Shown: in pieces, positions 1-6,481 of the stretch
Layout: each line of letters begins with the position of its first letter
Position numbering within the stretch: position 1 is the first letter of the stretch
Assembly: GCA_004558115.1 (NCBI GenBank)
Contig: SFDT01000023.1
Coordinates: 1 to 29,057 of the forward strand
DNA: 29,057 nucleotides
Source of the DNA: Clostridiales bacterium
GTDB taxonomy: Bacteria; Bacillota; Clostridia; Oscillospirales; Oscillospiraceae
Reading direction: 5' to 3'
The notes under the pieces: generated by a model
Told to the model about the DNA's origin: nothing
Databases searched by the model: none
The model's input: only the letters and a program-made list of their open reading frames with translations
Translations under genes and position numbers: made by a program

Positions 1-104
1 CTCCCTGTGGTTTAGTTGTGTGGTAACTCTATTCTACCAGGGTTCTGTATGAACTTCTTTATTTTCCTCTACTGTTGCACTTGATAGTATAATTCACCAG
101 CTGT
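1..104. other. AT-rich intergenic stretch at left edge
   Basis: No gene is recognisable here. All three plus-strand frames stop by base 52, so at most the last 16 codons of an off-window gene could lie here, and they match nothing I know. Read on the minus strand, a TATACT-like box near 87-92 and a GGGAG at the very edge could be the leader of a leftward gene starting outside the window. This is speculative. The base composition is clearly lower in GC than the neighbouring coding DNA. Confidence 0.3.
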
Positions 105-105
105 A

Positions 106-141
106 AAAAGAGAGCCGAAGCGTTTGCTTCGGCTCTCTTTA
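106..141. terminator. Bidirectional intrinsic terminator
   Basis: There is a 15-bp perfect stem (107-121 with 126-140) around the loop GTTT, with A-rich and T-rich flanks on both sides. On the minus strand it ends the three-gene unit. The TAA stop of the transglutaminase-like gene (139-141) lies in the first arm of that hairpin. Confidence 0.85.
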
Positions 142-1179
142 TGTCTCCGGACAGGCTTCTCCCTCGTTGGCCTCCTCCTCGGTGGCGGCCTCTCGGGGCA
201 GCTCCGCCGGGAAGCGGACCTGGAGCACCGCCTGGGGGCGGTTGAAAGACACGGCGGCGTGGCGGCCGCGCTTTTGGGCGGCTTCCTCCAGGGCCTTCAC
301 CAGCTCCGCCAGCACCTCCCGGGTAAGAGGTCCGCCCCGCCAGTGGAACACAAAGGGCAGGTCCTTGCGGATGGACATCTGGGCCCGCTTCACCACGTCC
401 TCCACCTTGGTGAAGGACAGCTTTTCCTCCCGGTAATAAAAGCGGTCCCCCTTGACGCAGGCCGGGACGGGGTAGAGGAGGCGCTGGTGGTCCCGGAACA
501 GGCGGCTGTCATCCAGGTTGAAATAGTCCCGGCGGATGACGCCGTTGTGGCTCAAAGAGCCGTCAAAGGTGGCGTCCAGATGGTAATACTGGCCGTCCAG
601 CTTCAAAATGTTCCAGGCGTGGCGGTATTTGACGCCGGCCTCCGGATTTGCCTCGGAAACGGCGATGACGCACCACAGCCCCAGAGCGTCGCAGAGGACC
701 TTCACGGACTTGGCGATGCCCTCGCACACACCCACACCCTGGCCCAGGGGGCCGATGATCTCGTGGGAATAGGGCTTTTTCAGCTTGTCATAGCGGACAT
801 TTTCGCAGATGAAGTCGTGGATGTACCGCTCCTTTTCCCAGGCGGTCATGGCCTGGGCGGGGCGGGCCAGCTTGGCTACCCGGGCGGCAAGGGCCTTTTG
901 GTGGTCCTTGACCTTGCTTTTGTCAAACAGGTACTCCGGCAGCAGCTCCACGTTTTCCGCCCCCTGGGCGAAGCGGTAAGAAAAGCCGGTGACATAGAAG
1001 ATGTCCGGGCAGTCCAGCCGCAGCTGGAAGAAGATGTCGCTCAGCTCCCCGGCCTCCAGCCGGGGCACGGAAAAGGCGGGGGACAGGGCGGTGAAGCCCG
1101 CCTTCATGGCGTGGTAGGCCGCCTGGCGAGGCTTGGTCATGTGCTGATAATAATAGGCTTCCATGGGCACCCCGCTCAC
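139..1179 (-). CDS. Transglutaminase-like domain protein
   Basis: This 346-residue protein has a transglutaminase/papain-like core in its middle. The likely triad is Cys152 (in GVGVCEGIAK), His187 (in YRHAWN) and Asp202 (in YYHLDATFD), in the order and spacing expected of the bacterial family. No signal peptide or membrane segment is visible, so it is probably cytoplasmic; the substrate is unknown and could be a protein or peptide bond. The start taken is GTG at 1179, which overlaps the TGA of the upstream HAD gene as GTGA. An ATG five codons in (1164) is an alternative, since neither start has a strong ribosome binding site. The C-terminal 25 residues are rich in Glu and Ala and look disordered. 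It is the last gene of the minus-strand unit that starts with the DNA glycosylase. Confidence 0.8.
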   Translation of the reverse strand: MSGVPMEAYYYQHMTKPRQAAYHAMKAGFTALSPAFSVPRLEAGELSDIFFQLRLDCPDIFYVTGFSYRFAQGAENVELLPEYLFDKSKVKDHQKALAARVAKLARPAQAMTAWEKERYIHDFICENVRYDKLKKPYSHEIIGPLGQGVGVCEGIAKSVKVLCDALGLWCVIAVSEANPEAGVKYRHAWNILKLDGQYYHLDATFDGSLSHNGVIRRDYFNLDDSRLFRDHQRLLYPVPACVKGDRFYYREEKLSFTKVEDVVKRAQMSIRKDLPFVFHWRGGPLTREVLAELVKALEEAAQKRGRHAAVSFNRPQAVLQVRFPAELPREAATEEEANEGEACPET

Positions 1180-1835
1180 CGCTTGCGGAGCTTCTGCTCC
1201 GGCAGCCAGAGAAGTTCCTCAAAGCTCCTGATATACACATCACAGAATTCCCGCATCTGCCGCTCGTCCTGGGCAAAAAAGCTGTCGTACACGCCCACCA
1301 CCCGCATTTTCGCGGACCGGGCGCCCCGGCAGGCGGCGATGCTGTCATCGAACACGGTGCAGTCCTCCGGCCGCTCTCCGGCCTCTGATGCCGCAAAGTG
1401 CCAGATATCCGCCTTTTTCTTTTCCAGTCCCAGCTGCTGGGCGAAGGTGATGCGGTCGAAGTATTTTTCCAGGTCCAGCCGCCGCAGGGCGGTATGACAG
1501 TGCTCCGGCACGCAGCTGGTGACGATGGCCAGCTTCCGGCCCTCGGCCTTGCACTGCTTTAAATAGGCCCGGACGCCGGGCTTCAGCTCCACGTGGGAAT
1601 AGGCGTCCTTGGCCATGTCCATCCATTCGGCGATGATGTCCTCGCAGGACTCATCCAGATGGCAGAAGCCCTTGGTGAATTCCGCCGCCAGGGGGAGAAT
1701 GGTGTGGGCCACCCCCTCGTAATAGGCGTGGGTGTAAGGCAGGCCCCGCTTGGCAAGAAACTTCCGGTCCACTTCCTTCCAAACGCCGTTGGAGTCGATG
1801 AGGGTACCGTCCAGGTCAAAGAAAAACATGCTCAT
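1176..1835 (-). CDS. HAD superfamily hydrolase (phosphatase-like)
   Basis: A 219-residue HAD phosphatase. Motif I is FFFDLDGTLID, with nucleophile Asp7 and Asp9. Motif II is Thr106/Ser107 in AIVTSC, the motif III Lys is at about 140-141, and motif IV is Asp163-Asp164 in VFDDSIAACRGA. A helical cap lies between motifs I and II (about residues 15-90), as in phosphoglycolate-phosphatase-like class I enzymes. The substrate cannot be read from sequence. The ATG at 1835 overlaps the glycosylase TGA as ATGA and has AAAGGAGG about 7 bases upstream. The second ATG two codons later would be too far from that site. Overlaps of 4 bases on both sides indicate translational coupling. Confidence 0.88.
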   Translation of the reverse strand: MSMFFFDLDGTLIDSNGVWKEVDRKFLAKRGLPYTHAYYEGVAHTILPLAAEFTKGFCHLDESCEDIIAEWMDMAKDAYSHVELKPGVRAYLKQCKAEGRKLAIVTSCVPEHCHTALRRLDLEKYFDRITFAQQLGLEKKKADIWHFAASEAGERPEDCTVFDDSIAACRGARSAKMRVVGVYDSFFAQDERQMREFCDVYIRSFEELLWLPEQKLRKR

Positions 1836-2458
1836 GTTTTGGCCTCCTTTTCCAGCCAGAAGCGCCAGGGAAAGTCCTTGGCCTCCTGGGCGTAGTCCAC
1901 GCCGATGCGGGGCCCGGCGCAGACCCGCTCCCGCACCGGTGGCGGGCAGGGAAGGCCCGCGTCCCCAGGCGTGTCGCAGACATACAGGGTGTCCCCCGTC
2001 ACCAGGTCCAGGCGGTTTTCCCGGATGGTCAGGTCCAGGGCCATGCACAGCTTGCCCGGCCCGTCGAGAAAATGCTTTTTCCGGTAGGCGGTGGCGGGCT
2101 TGTCCCCATACCGCAGGCGCCACATGGTGTCCGTTCCGGCCAGAGGCTCACCGCCCCGGATGAGAACGGCGGCAGGCTCGCCCTCCGGCTCCGTTACGAA
2201 ATTCAGGCAGTGGTACATGCCGTAAATGAAGTAGATATAGGCGTGGCCCGGCGCCAGAAAGAGGGTGGAGGTCCGCTCCGTTTTTCGGTAGTTGTAGGCA
2301 TGGCAGGCCTTGTCGCACCGGCCGATATACGCCTCCGTCTCCGTGATGCGGCAGGCCAGCACTTCGCCGTCCCGCACCCGCACCAGGCACTTGCCCAGCA
2401 GCGCCCGGGCCGTCTCCACGGTGTCTCCGTTGTAAAAATCGCGGGAAAGCCTTGCCAT
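1832..2458 (-). CDS. DNA-3-methyladenine glycosylase (AAG/MPG family)
   Basis: A 208-residue monofunctional alkyladenine DNA glycosylase of the eukaryotic-type AAG/MPG fold. It excises 3-methyladenine, hypoxanthine and related bases in base excision repair. The hallmark ETEAYIGRCDKACH is present, with catalytic Glu42 that activates the attacking water. The conserved APGHAYIYFIYGMYHCLNFV segment and the closing RIGVDYAQEAKDFPWRFWL (substrate pocket and C-terminal wall) follow. The length is normal for bacterial members. It is the first gene of the minus-strand unit. GGGGTGA lies 4 bases before the ATG, and a sigma-A-like promoter lies in the 75-bp gap shared with the divergent transporter gene. 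Confidence 0.93.
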   Translation of the reverse strand: MARLSRDFYNGDTVETARALLGKCLVRVRDGEVLACRITETEAYIGRCDKACHAYNYRKTERTSTLFLAPGHAYIYFIYGMYHCLNFVTEPEGEPAAVLIRGGEPLAGTDTMWRLRYGDKPATAYRKKHFLDGPGKLCMALDLTIRENRLDLVTGDTLYVCDTPGDAGLPCPPPVRERVCAGPRIGVDYAQEAKDFPWRFWLEKEAKT

Positions 2459-2499
2459 TTTGTCACCCCGATGTTAAAATACAAATTCGCTGCGGCAAA

Positions 2500-2528
2500 A
2501 GTATACCATGAAACAGCAGATGGAGCAA
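2500..2528 (-). promoter_or_regulatory. Putative sigma-A promoter of the glycosylase unit
   Basis: On the minus strand TGGTATACT (an extended -10, TATACT at 2500-2505) lies 17 bases after TTGCTC (2523-2528). The -35 is poor (3 of 6) but the extended -10 compensates. It overlaps the region that must also hold the promoter of the divergent transporter gene. Confidence 0.5.
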
Positions 2529-2533
2529 GAGAT

Positions 2534-3454
2534 ATGAAAGTCAACCGTATTCGTCAAAACGTGTTCCCCGTTCTGGCGGCCTTTATCTGGGGCACCGCCT
2601 TTGTGGCCCAGAGCGTGGGTGCCGACTATGTGGAACCCTTCACCTTCAACGCCGCCCGGTCCGGCATTGCGTTTTTGTTTTTGCTGGTGCTGTGCGCCGT
2701 GCTGCGCAGGCGCCGGGAGCGGGACTTCGCCGGCGAGGCCAAGGCGGCGCCCGGTTCCCGCCGGGACCTGGCTATCGGCGGCATCTGCTGCGGCGTGGCG
2801 CTGACGGTGGCCAGTTTTCTCCAGCAAAAGGGACTGGAGACCACCACCTCCGGCAAAGCAGGATTCATCACGGCACTGTATATCGTCCTGGTGCCCATCG
2901 CCGGCATTTTCCTGAAAAAGCATCCCCCCAAGACCATCTGGCTCAGCGTGGCCATGGCGGTGGCGGGACTGTACTGCCTGTGCATCACTGAGGACTTTTC
3001 CATCACCATGGGGGACTTTTACATCCTCCTGTGCGCCTTCTGCTTCACGGCTCACATCCTGGTCATTGACCATTTCACCCAGAAGGTGGACGGTGTGGAG
3101 CTGTCCTGCGTGCAGTTTTTGGTGGTGACCATTCTGTCCTCCATCGGTATGCTTGCCACGGAGAGCCCCTCTCTCGCGGCGCTGCAAGCCTGCGCCTTTC
3201 CCATTTTGTATGTGGGCATCTTCTCCAGCGGCGTGGCCTACACCTTACAGATCCTGGCCCAGAAGGATTCCGACCCCACGGTGGTGTCCCTGCTTTTGAG
3301 CCTGGAGTCCGTGTTCGCCACCCTGGCGGGAGCCGTCATCCTCCACGACCAGATGAGCATGAAGGAGTATTTCGGCTGTGTGCTCATGCTGGCTGCGGTG
3401 GTCCTGGCCCAGCTGCCGGAGCCAAAGGGGAAGAAAGCGGCGGCTTCCAACTGA
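2534..3454 (+). CDS. EamA/DMT-family transporter
   Basis: A 306-residue integral membrane protein with about ten predicted helices arranged as two EamA repeats. The first repeat opens with FPVLAAFIWGTAFVAQSVG, and the second opens after the central loop with GDFYILLCAFCFTAHILVID. This is the drug/metabolite transporter superfamily. Substrates vary (amino acids, nucleosides, drugs) and cannot be told from sequence. The second repeat retains the conserved Glu in the SLESVFATLAG helix. The start at 2534 was chosen because the homologous region begins at MKVNRIRQN, with a weak GGAGC upstream. The last residues are Lys/Ala-rich and cytoplasmic. It is a single-gene unit: a strong terminator follows 12 bases after the stop. 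Confidence 0.87.
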   Translation: MKVNRIRQNVFPVLAAFIWGTAFVAQSVGADYVEPFTFNAARSGIAFLFLLVLCAVLRRRRERDFAGEAKAAPGSRRDLAIGGICCGVALTVASFLQQKGLETTTSGKAGFITALYIVLVPIAGIFLKKHPPKTIWLSVAMAVAGLYCLCITEDFSITMGDFYILLCAFCFTAHILVIDHFTQKVDGVELSCVQFLVVTILSSIGMLATESPSLAALQACAFPILYVGIFSSGVAYTLQILAQKDSDPTVVSLLLSLESVFATLAGAVILHDQMSMKEYFGCVLMLAAVVLAQLPEPKGKKAAASN

Positions 3455-3466
3455 TATAGAGCCCAG

Positions 3467-3499
3467 ACACCCATGCGGCATTCCGCATGGGTGTTTTCC
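3467..3499 (+). terminator. Intrinsic terminator after the EamA gene
   Basis: A 12-bp perfect stem (3467-3478 with 3483-3494), loop CATT, followed by a T-rich tail (TTTCCTT). Confidence 0.85.
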
Positions 3500-3513
3500 T
3501 TGTGGATTTTTTG

Positions 3514-3543
3514 TTGGACAAAGGGTCGACCTTATGGTATACT
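3514..3543 (+). promoter_or_regulatory. Sigma-A promoter of the TagA-like/tmk operon
   Basis: TTGGAC (3514-3519), an 18-base spacer, then TATACT (3538-3543) preceded by TGG. The start codon of the first gene is 35 bases downstream. Confidence 0.65.
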
Positions 3544-3577
3544 CTTAAACTGTATGAGTATGTAACGAGGTGATCGT

Positions 3578-4297
3578 ATGCGCATCGACGTTCTTGGCGT
3601 CGGTTTCGATAATTTGACCATGGCGGAGGCCGTGGCGGAGGGGCTCCGGCTGGTGAACAGCCCCGGCTGCCACTATGTGGTCACGCCCAACCCGGAGATC
3701 GTGGAGGTCTGCCGGGAGAACCTGGCGGCGAAGATCGCCGTCAACGAAGCGGACCTGGTCCTGCCGGACGGCATCGGCGTGGTAAAGGGCGCCGCCATGC
3801 TGGGCACGCCCCTGAAGGAAAAGACCCCCGGCATCGAGTTTGCCGCCGGACTGATGGAGGGCATGGCCAAAGAGGGCAAGTCCCTGTTTTTGCTGGGAGC
3901 GAAGCCCGGCGTGGCGGACATGGCCGCCCGCAATCTGGAGCGGAAGTATCCCGGCCTGGTCATCGCCGGCACCCATAACGGCTATTTCAAGGAGGATGCC
4001 CCCGTGGTGGAGGAGATCCGCCGCAGCGGCGCGGACGCGGTGTTCGTGTGCCTGGGGGCCCCCAAGCAGGAGCTGTGGATGAAAAAGCACGGCCCGGAGA
4101 CCGGCGCTCATCTGCTGTGCGGCCTGGGCGGCAGCCTGGACGTGTTTGCCGGCGTGGTGGAGCGTGCTCCCAAGTTCTGGTCCGACCACGGATTGGAGTG
4201 GTTCTACCGCCTGTGCAAGGAGCCCCGGCGCATCGGCCGCATGATGAAGCTGCCGCTGTTTTTGGTGCATGTAAAGCAGGAGAAGCGGAAAAAATGA
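3578..4297 (+). CDS. WecB/TagA/CpsF family glycosyltransferase
   Basis: A 239-residue GT26 enzyme. TagA-type members transfer N-acetylmannosamine to undecaprenyl-diphospho-GlcNAc, the committed step of wall teichoic acid linkage-unit synthesis. CpsF and WecG types act in capsule or ECA synthesis. Visible family signatures are VVTPNPE (Thr36), LPDGIGVV (candidate catalytic base Asp64), the nucleotide-sugar region FLLGAKPG, VCLGAPKQE, and GSLDVFAGVVERAP. The C-terminal basic tail (EPRRIGRMMKLPLFLVHVKQEKRKK region) resembles the appendage that docks the enzyme on the membrane. Its ribosome binding site is GAGGTGAT. No other teichoic acid genes are in the window, so the exact polymer is uncertain. 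Its stop overlaps the tmk start (ATGA). Confidence 0.88.
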   Translation: MRIDVLGVGFDNLTMAEAVAEGLRLVNSPGCHYVVTPNPEIVEVCRENLAAKIAVNEADLVLPDGIGVVKGAAMLGTPLKEKTPGIEFAAGLMEGMAKEGKSLFLLGAKPGVADMAARNLERKYPGLVIAGTHNGYFKEDAPVVEEIRRSGADAVFVCLGAPKQELWMKKHGPETGAHLLCGLGGSLDVFAGVVERAPKFWSDHGLEWFYRLCKEPRRIGRMMKLPLFLVHVKQEKRKK

Positions 4298-4959
4298 AGG
4301 GAAAACTCATCGTGTTCGAGGGGACGGACGGCTCCGGCAAGGCCACCCAGTCCCGCCTGCTGTGCCAGCATCTGACCCGGGAGGGCATCCCGTTTAAAAA
4401 CATCGACTTTCCCCGGTACGGCCAGCCCTCCGCCGTCATGGTGCAGGAGTATCTGAACGGCAATCTGGGGAAGAACCCCGGCGACGTGAACGCCTACGCG
4501 GCATCCATGTTTTTTTCCATGGACCGCTACGCCTCTTATAAGCAGGACTGGGGTGGCTTTTATGAAGATGGCGGCCTCATCGTGGCGGACCGCTACACCA
4601 CGTCCAATGCCGTTCACCAGGCCTCCAAGTTGCCGGAAGGGGAGCGGAGAGAGTATCTGGACTGGCTCTTTGGGCTGGAATACGGCCGCCTGGGCCTGCC
4701 GGAACCGGACCTGGTCCTCTATCTGGATATGCCCACGGAGATCACGGAGCGTATGATGCGCGGCCGCGAGAGCGCCACCGGCACCCATGCGGACATCCAC
4801 GAGCAGGACGAGGCGTATTTGAAAAGCTGCCGGGACAACGCCCGGGAGGTGGTCCGTCAGTGCGGCTGGCATGTGATCCGCTGCGCGGAGGGGGACAATC
4901 CCCGGTCCGTGGAGGAGATCCACCGGGAGGTCTGGGACGTTGTGAAGGGACTTTTATAA
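4294..4959 (+). CDS. tmk: Thymidylate (dTMP) kinase
   Basis: A 221-residue P-loop kinase that phosphorylates dTMP to dTDP for DNA synthesis. The Walker A region is FEGTDGSGKATQS (residues 8-20), with Lys-Ala-Thr in place of the commoner Lys-Thr-Thr. The DRY motif is VADRYTTSNAVHQ (Asp99-Arg100-Tyr101), and the lid has Arg-rich MMRGRES. The variant P-loop and the long insert around residues 110-130 match a Clostridial subgroup sometimes annotated as deoxynucleoside kinase, so a broader dNMP specificity is possible. The start overlaps the glycosyltransferase stop by four bases and AGGAGAAG lies upstream inside that gene, implying coupling. Confidence 0.88.
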   Translation: MKGKLIVFEGTDGSGKATQSRLLCQHLTREGIPFKNIDFPRYGQPSAVMVQEYLNGNLGKNPGDVNAYAASMFFSMDRYASYKQDWGGFYEDGGLIVADRYTTSNAVHQASKLPEGERREYLDWLFGLEYGRLGLPEPDLVLYLDMPTEITERMMRGRESATGTHADIHEQDEAYLKSCRDNAREVVRQCGWHVIRCAEGDNPRSVEEIHREVWDVVKGLL

Positions 4960-4983
4960 GGCCTGTCCCGGAAAAGTGCCGCG

Positions 4984-5005
4984 AAAAGGGACGCGGTGCG
5001 TCCCT
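4984..5005 (-). terminator. Intrinsic terminator of the Cys-rich peptide gene
   Basis: An 8-bp perfect stem (4987-4994 with 4998-5005) with a 3-base loop, followed on the minus strand by TTTT. It sits 13 bases past the stop of the 52-codon gene. The T tract is short, so the strength is uncertain. Confidence 0.55.
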
Positions 5006-5018
5006 GATCGCCGGGGTG

Positions 5019-5177
5019 TCAGCAGCAGCTGGAGCCGCAGTTGTCGTTGCAGTTATTGCCGCAGTTGCAGCCGCCCCAGTTGCCGCCCCAGGAACCGCCG
5101 CAGCAGCACACCAACAGAATGATGATGAGAATGATCCACAGGCAGGAACAGTCATTATTTCCGTTGTTGAAGCACAT
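5019..5177 (-). CDS. 52-residue Cys-rich membrane peptide
   Basis: This small gene is supported by an ATG at 5177, a strong ribosome binding site (GAGGTGA, 7 bases upstream) and a terminator just past its TGA. The peptide has 12 Cys in 52 residues. It starts MCFNNGNNDCSC, then has one hydrophobic segment (residues 13-23, LWIIILIILLV) leading into CCC. The rest is a Gly/Asn/Trp/Cys-rich tail with repeated GGNW/GGCNCGNNC-like units, ending CGSSCC. It resembles short high-cysteine proteins of Clostridia that NCBI sometimes names chorion-class high-cysteine (HCB) proteins, and loosely YjcZ-type sporulation peptides. A membrane or spore-coat location is plausible but unproven. It lies between tmk and mltG on the opposite strand and diverges from mltG. 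Confidence 0.72.
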   Translation of the reverse strand: MCFNNGNNDCSCLWIILIIILLVCCCGGSWGGNWGGCNCGNNCNDNCGSSCC

Positions 5178-5283
5178 GATATTGTCACCTCACTTTGAGA
5201 CATTCTATGCGCGGGCGCCCCATTGGGAGCCTGGCCAAAGGAAAATTTTGCATCCAACGCAGAAAATCAGAAACAGAGCAAGT

Positions 5284-5309
5284 CCTTTCCGGCATTTCGG
5301 CCGGAAAGG
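5284..5309 (+). repeat. Perfect 10-bp inverted repeat in the mltG leader
   Basis: The arms 5284-5293 and 5300-5309 are perfectly complementary around a 6-base loop and end six bases before the GGAGG of mltG. No T tract follows on either strand, so it is not a classical terminator. It may be an mRNA stabilising hairpin or a protein-binding site. Confidence 0.5.
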
Positions 5310-5326
5310 CAGGTTTGGAGGTTCAT

Positions 5327-6481
5327 ATGGCTGATTACAAAAGGGGAGATACCGCCAGCTGGGACACGGAGCAGGTGCGCCGGAGCCAGAGCGGACAGAC
5401 GGCACCCTCCCGCCGTCCCAGAAAGCGGAAAAAGCGCCGCTTCAATATTTTCACGTATCTGCTGTTCGTGCTCATCACCTCTGCCATCCTGGCGGGTGTG
5501 GGCTGGCTGCTCATCAACGATCTGTGCGCCTTCAACAAGGAGGATGTCACCGCCACCATTGAGGTGACCGCGGATGATACTGTCTCCACCATCGCGGACA
5601 AGCTGGAGGATGCCGGCCTCATTGAGTACAAATGGTTTTTCAAGCTGTTCGCCACGGTGGCGGACGCCAAGGACAAGATCGGCACCGGCACTTATGAGCT
5701 GAACACGGACATGGATTACCGGGCCCTCATCGTCGGTATGCACAACTCCTCCGGCAACCTGAATTCGGATACCGTCCGCATCACCATCCCGGAGGGCTAC
5801 ACCGTTGCCCAGATCATCCATCTGATGGCGGAAAAGGGCGTCAATACGGAGGAAAATCTCTTGGAGGCCGCCAAGACCGCTGCGTTCGACTATGAATATA
5901 TCGACAACAGCTCCGAGGATATCAGCCGCCTGGAGGGCTACCTGTTCCCGGACACCTATGATTTTTATCTGAACGAGAAGCCCGCCAACGCCTTGAACCG
6001 GCTCATCAAGAACTTTGACAGCAAGCTGGATGATGACCTGCTGGCCCAGGCGGAGGCCCGGGGCTATGACCTGAAGAAGATCATCACCATCGCCTCCCTC
6101 ATTGAAAAGGAAACTGACGGTACGGACCAGGTGAAGATCGCCTCCGTTATCTACAACCGCCTGGAGGGCCCCGGCGACAAGGGCGGCACCTACGGCATGC
6201 TGCAGATCGACGCCTCGCTGCTGTACGCGCTGCCGGACCACGAGGGCGCCATTACCAACGCCGACAAGCAGACGGATTCCAAGTATAACCTCTACAAGTA
6301 CGCGGGCCTGCCGCCCACGCCCATCGCCAATCCGGGCCTGGCGTCCATTGAAGCGGCCCTGGAGCCCGCCGAGACCAATTATTATTACTATGCCCTGGGC
6401 AAGGACGGAAAGCACCACTTCTCCGCCAACTTGCAGGAGCATAACGCCTTCCTGAACAGCGGCGATTATGTTGGGAACTGA
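5327..6481 (+). CDS. mltG: Endolytic transglycosylase MltG
   Basis: A 384-residue single-pass membrane enzyme that cleaves nascent peptidoglycan strands and sets glycan chain termination. The order is a cytoplasmic tail of about 40 residues, very basic near its end (SRRPRKRKKRRF), a transmembrane helix (about 41-63), a LysM-like region (about 70-190), then the YceG catalytic domain. Catalytic Glu260 lies in IASLIEKETDG, and the conserved YGMLQIDASLLYAL and AGLPPTPIANPGLASIEAAL blocks follow. The ATG at 5327 was preferred over upstream in-frame starts because it has GGAGG 7 bases before it and homologues start with a short charged tail. The 3' end overlaps the U32 gene by 14 bases, similar to the mltG-(methyltransferase)-U32 gene order of Bacillus. 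Confidence 0.93.
   Translation: MADYKRGDTASWDTEQVRRSQSGQTAPSRRPRKRKKRRFNIFTYLLFVLITSAILAGVGWLLINDLCAFNKEDVTATIEVTADDTVSTIADKLEDAGLIEYKWFFKLFATVADAKDKIGTGTYELNTDMDYRALIVGMHNSSGNLNSDTVRITIPEGYTVAQIIHLMAEKGVNTEENLLEAAKTAAFDYEYIDNSSEDISRLEGYLFPDTYDFYLNEKPANALNRLIKNFDSKLDDDLLAQAEARGYDLKKIITIASLIEKETDGTDQVKIASVIYNRLEGPGDKGGTYGMLQIDASLLYALPDHEGAITNADKQTDSKYNLYKYAGLPPTPIANPGLASIEAALEPAETNYYYYALGKDGKHHFSANLQEHNAFLNSGDYVGN

Noticed and set aside
1..104. Possible insertion-sequence end or leftward gene leader at the left edge
   Set aside because: There is no inverted repeat, transposase remnant or complete gene within the window to support either reading.
124..1497. Long plus-strand frame of 457 codons
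   Set aside because: It is antisense to the transglutaminase-like and HAD genes. The composition is typical of a shadow frame in GC-rich DNA, and no domain is recognisable.
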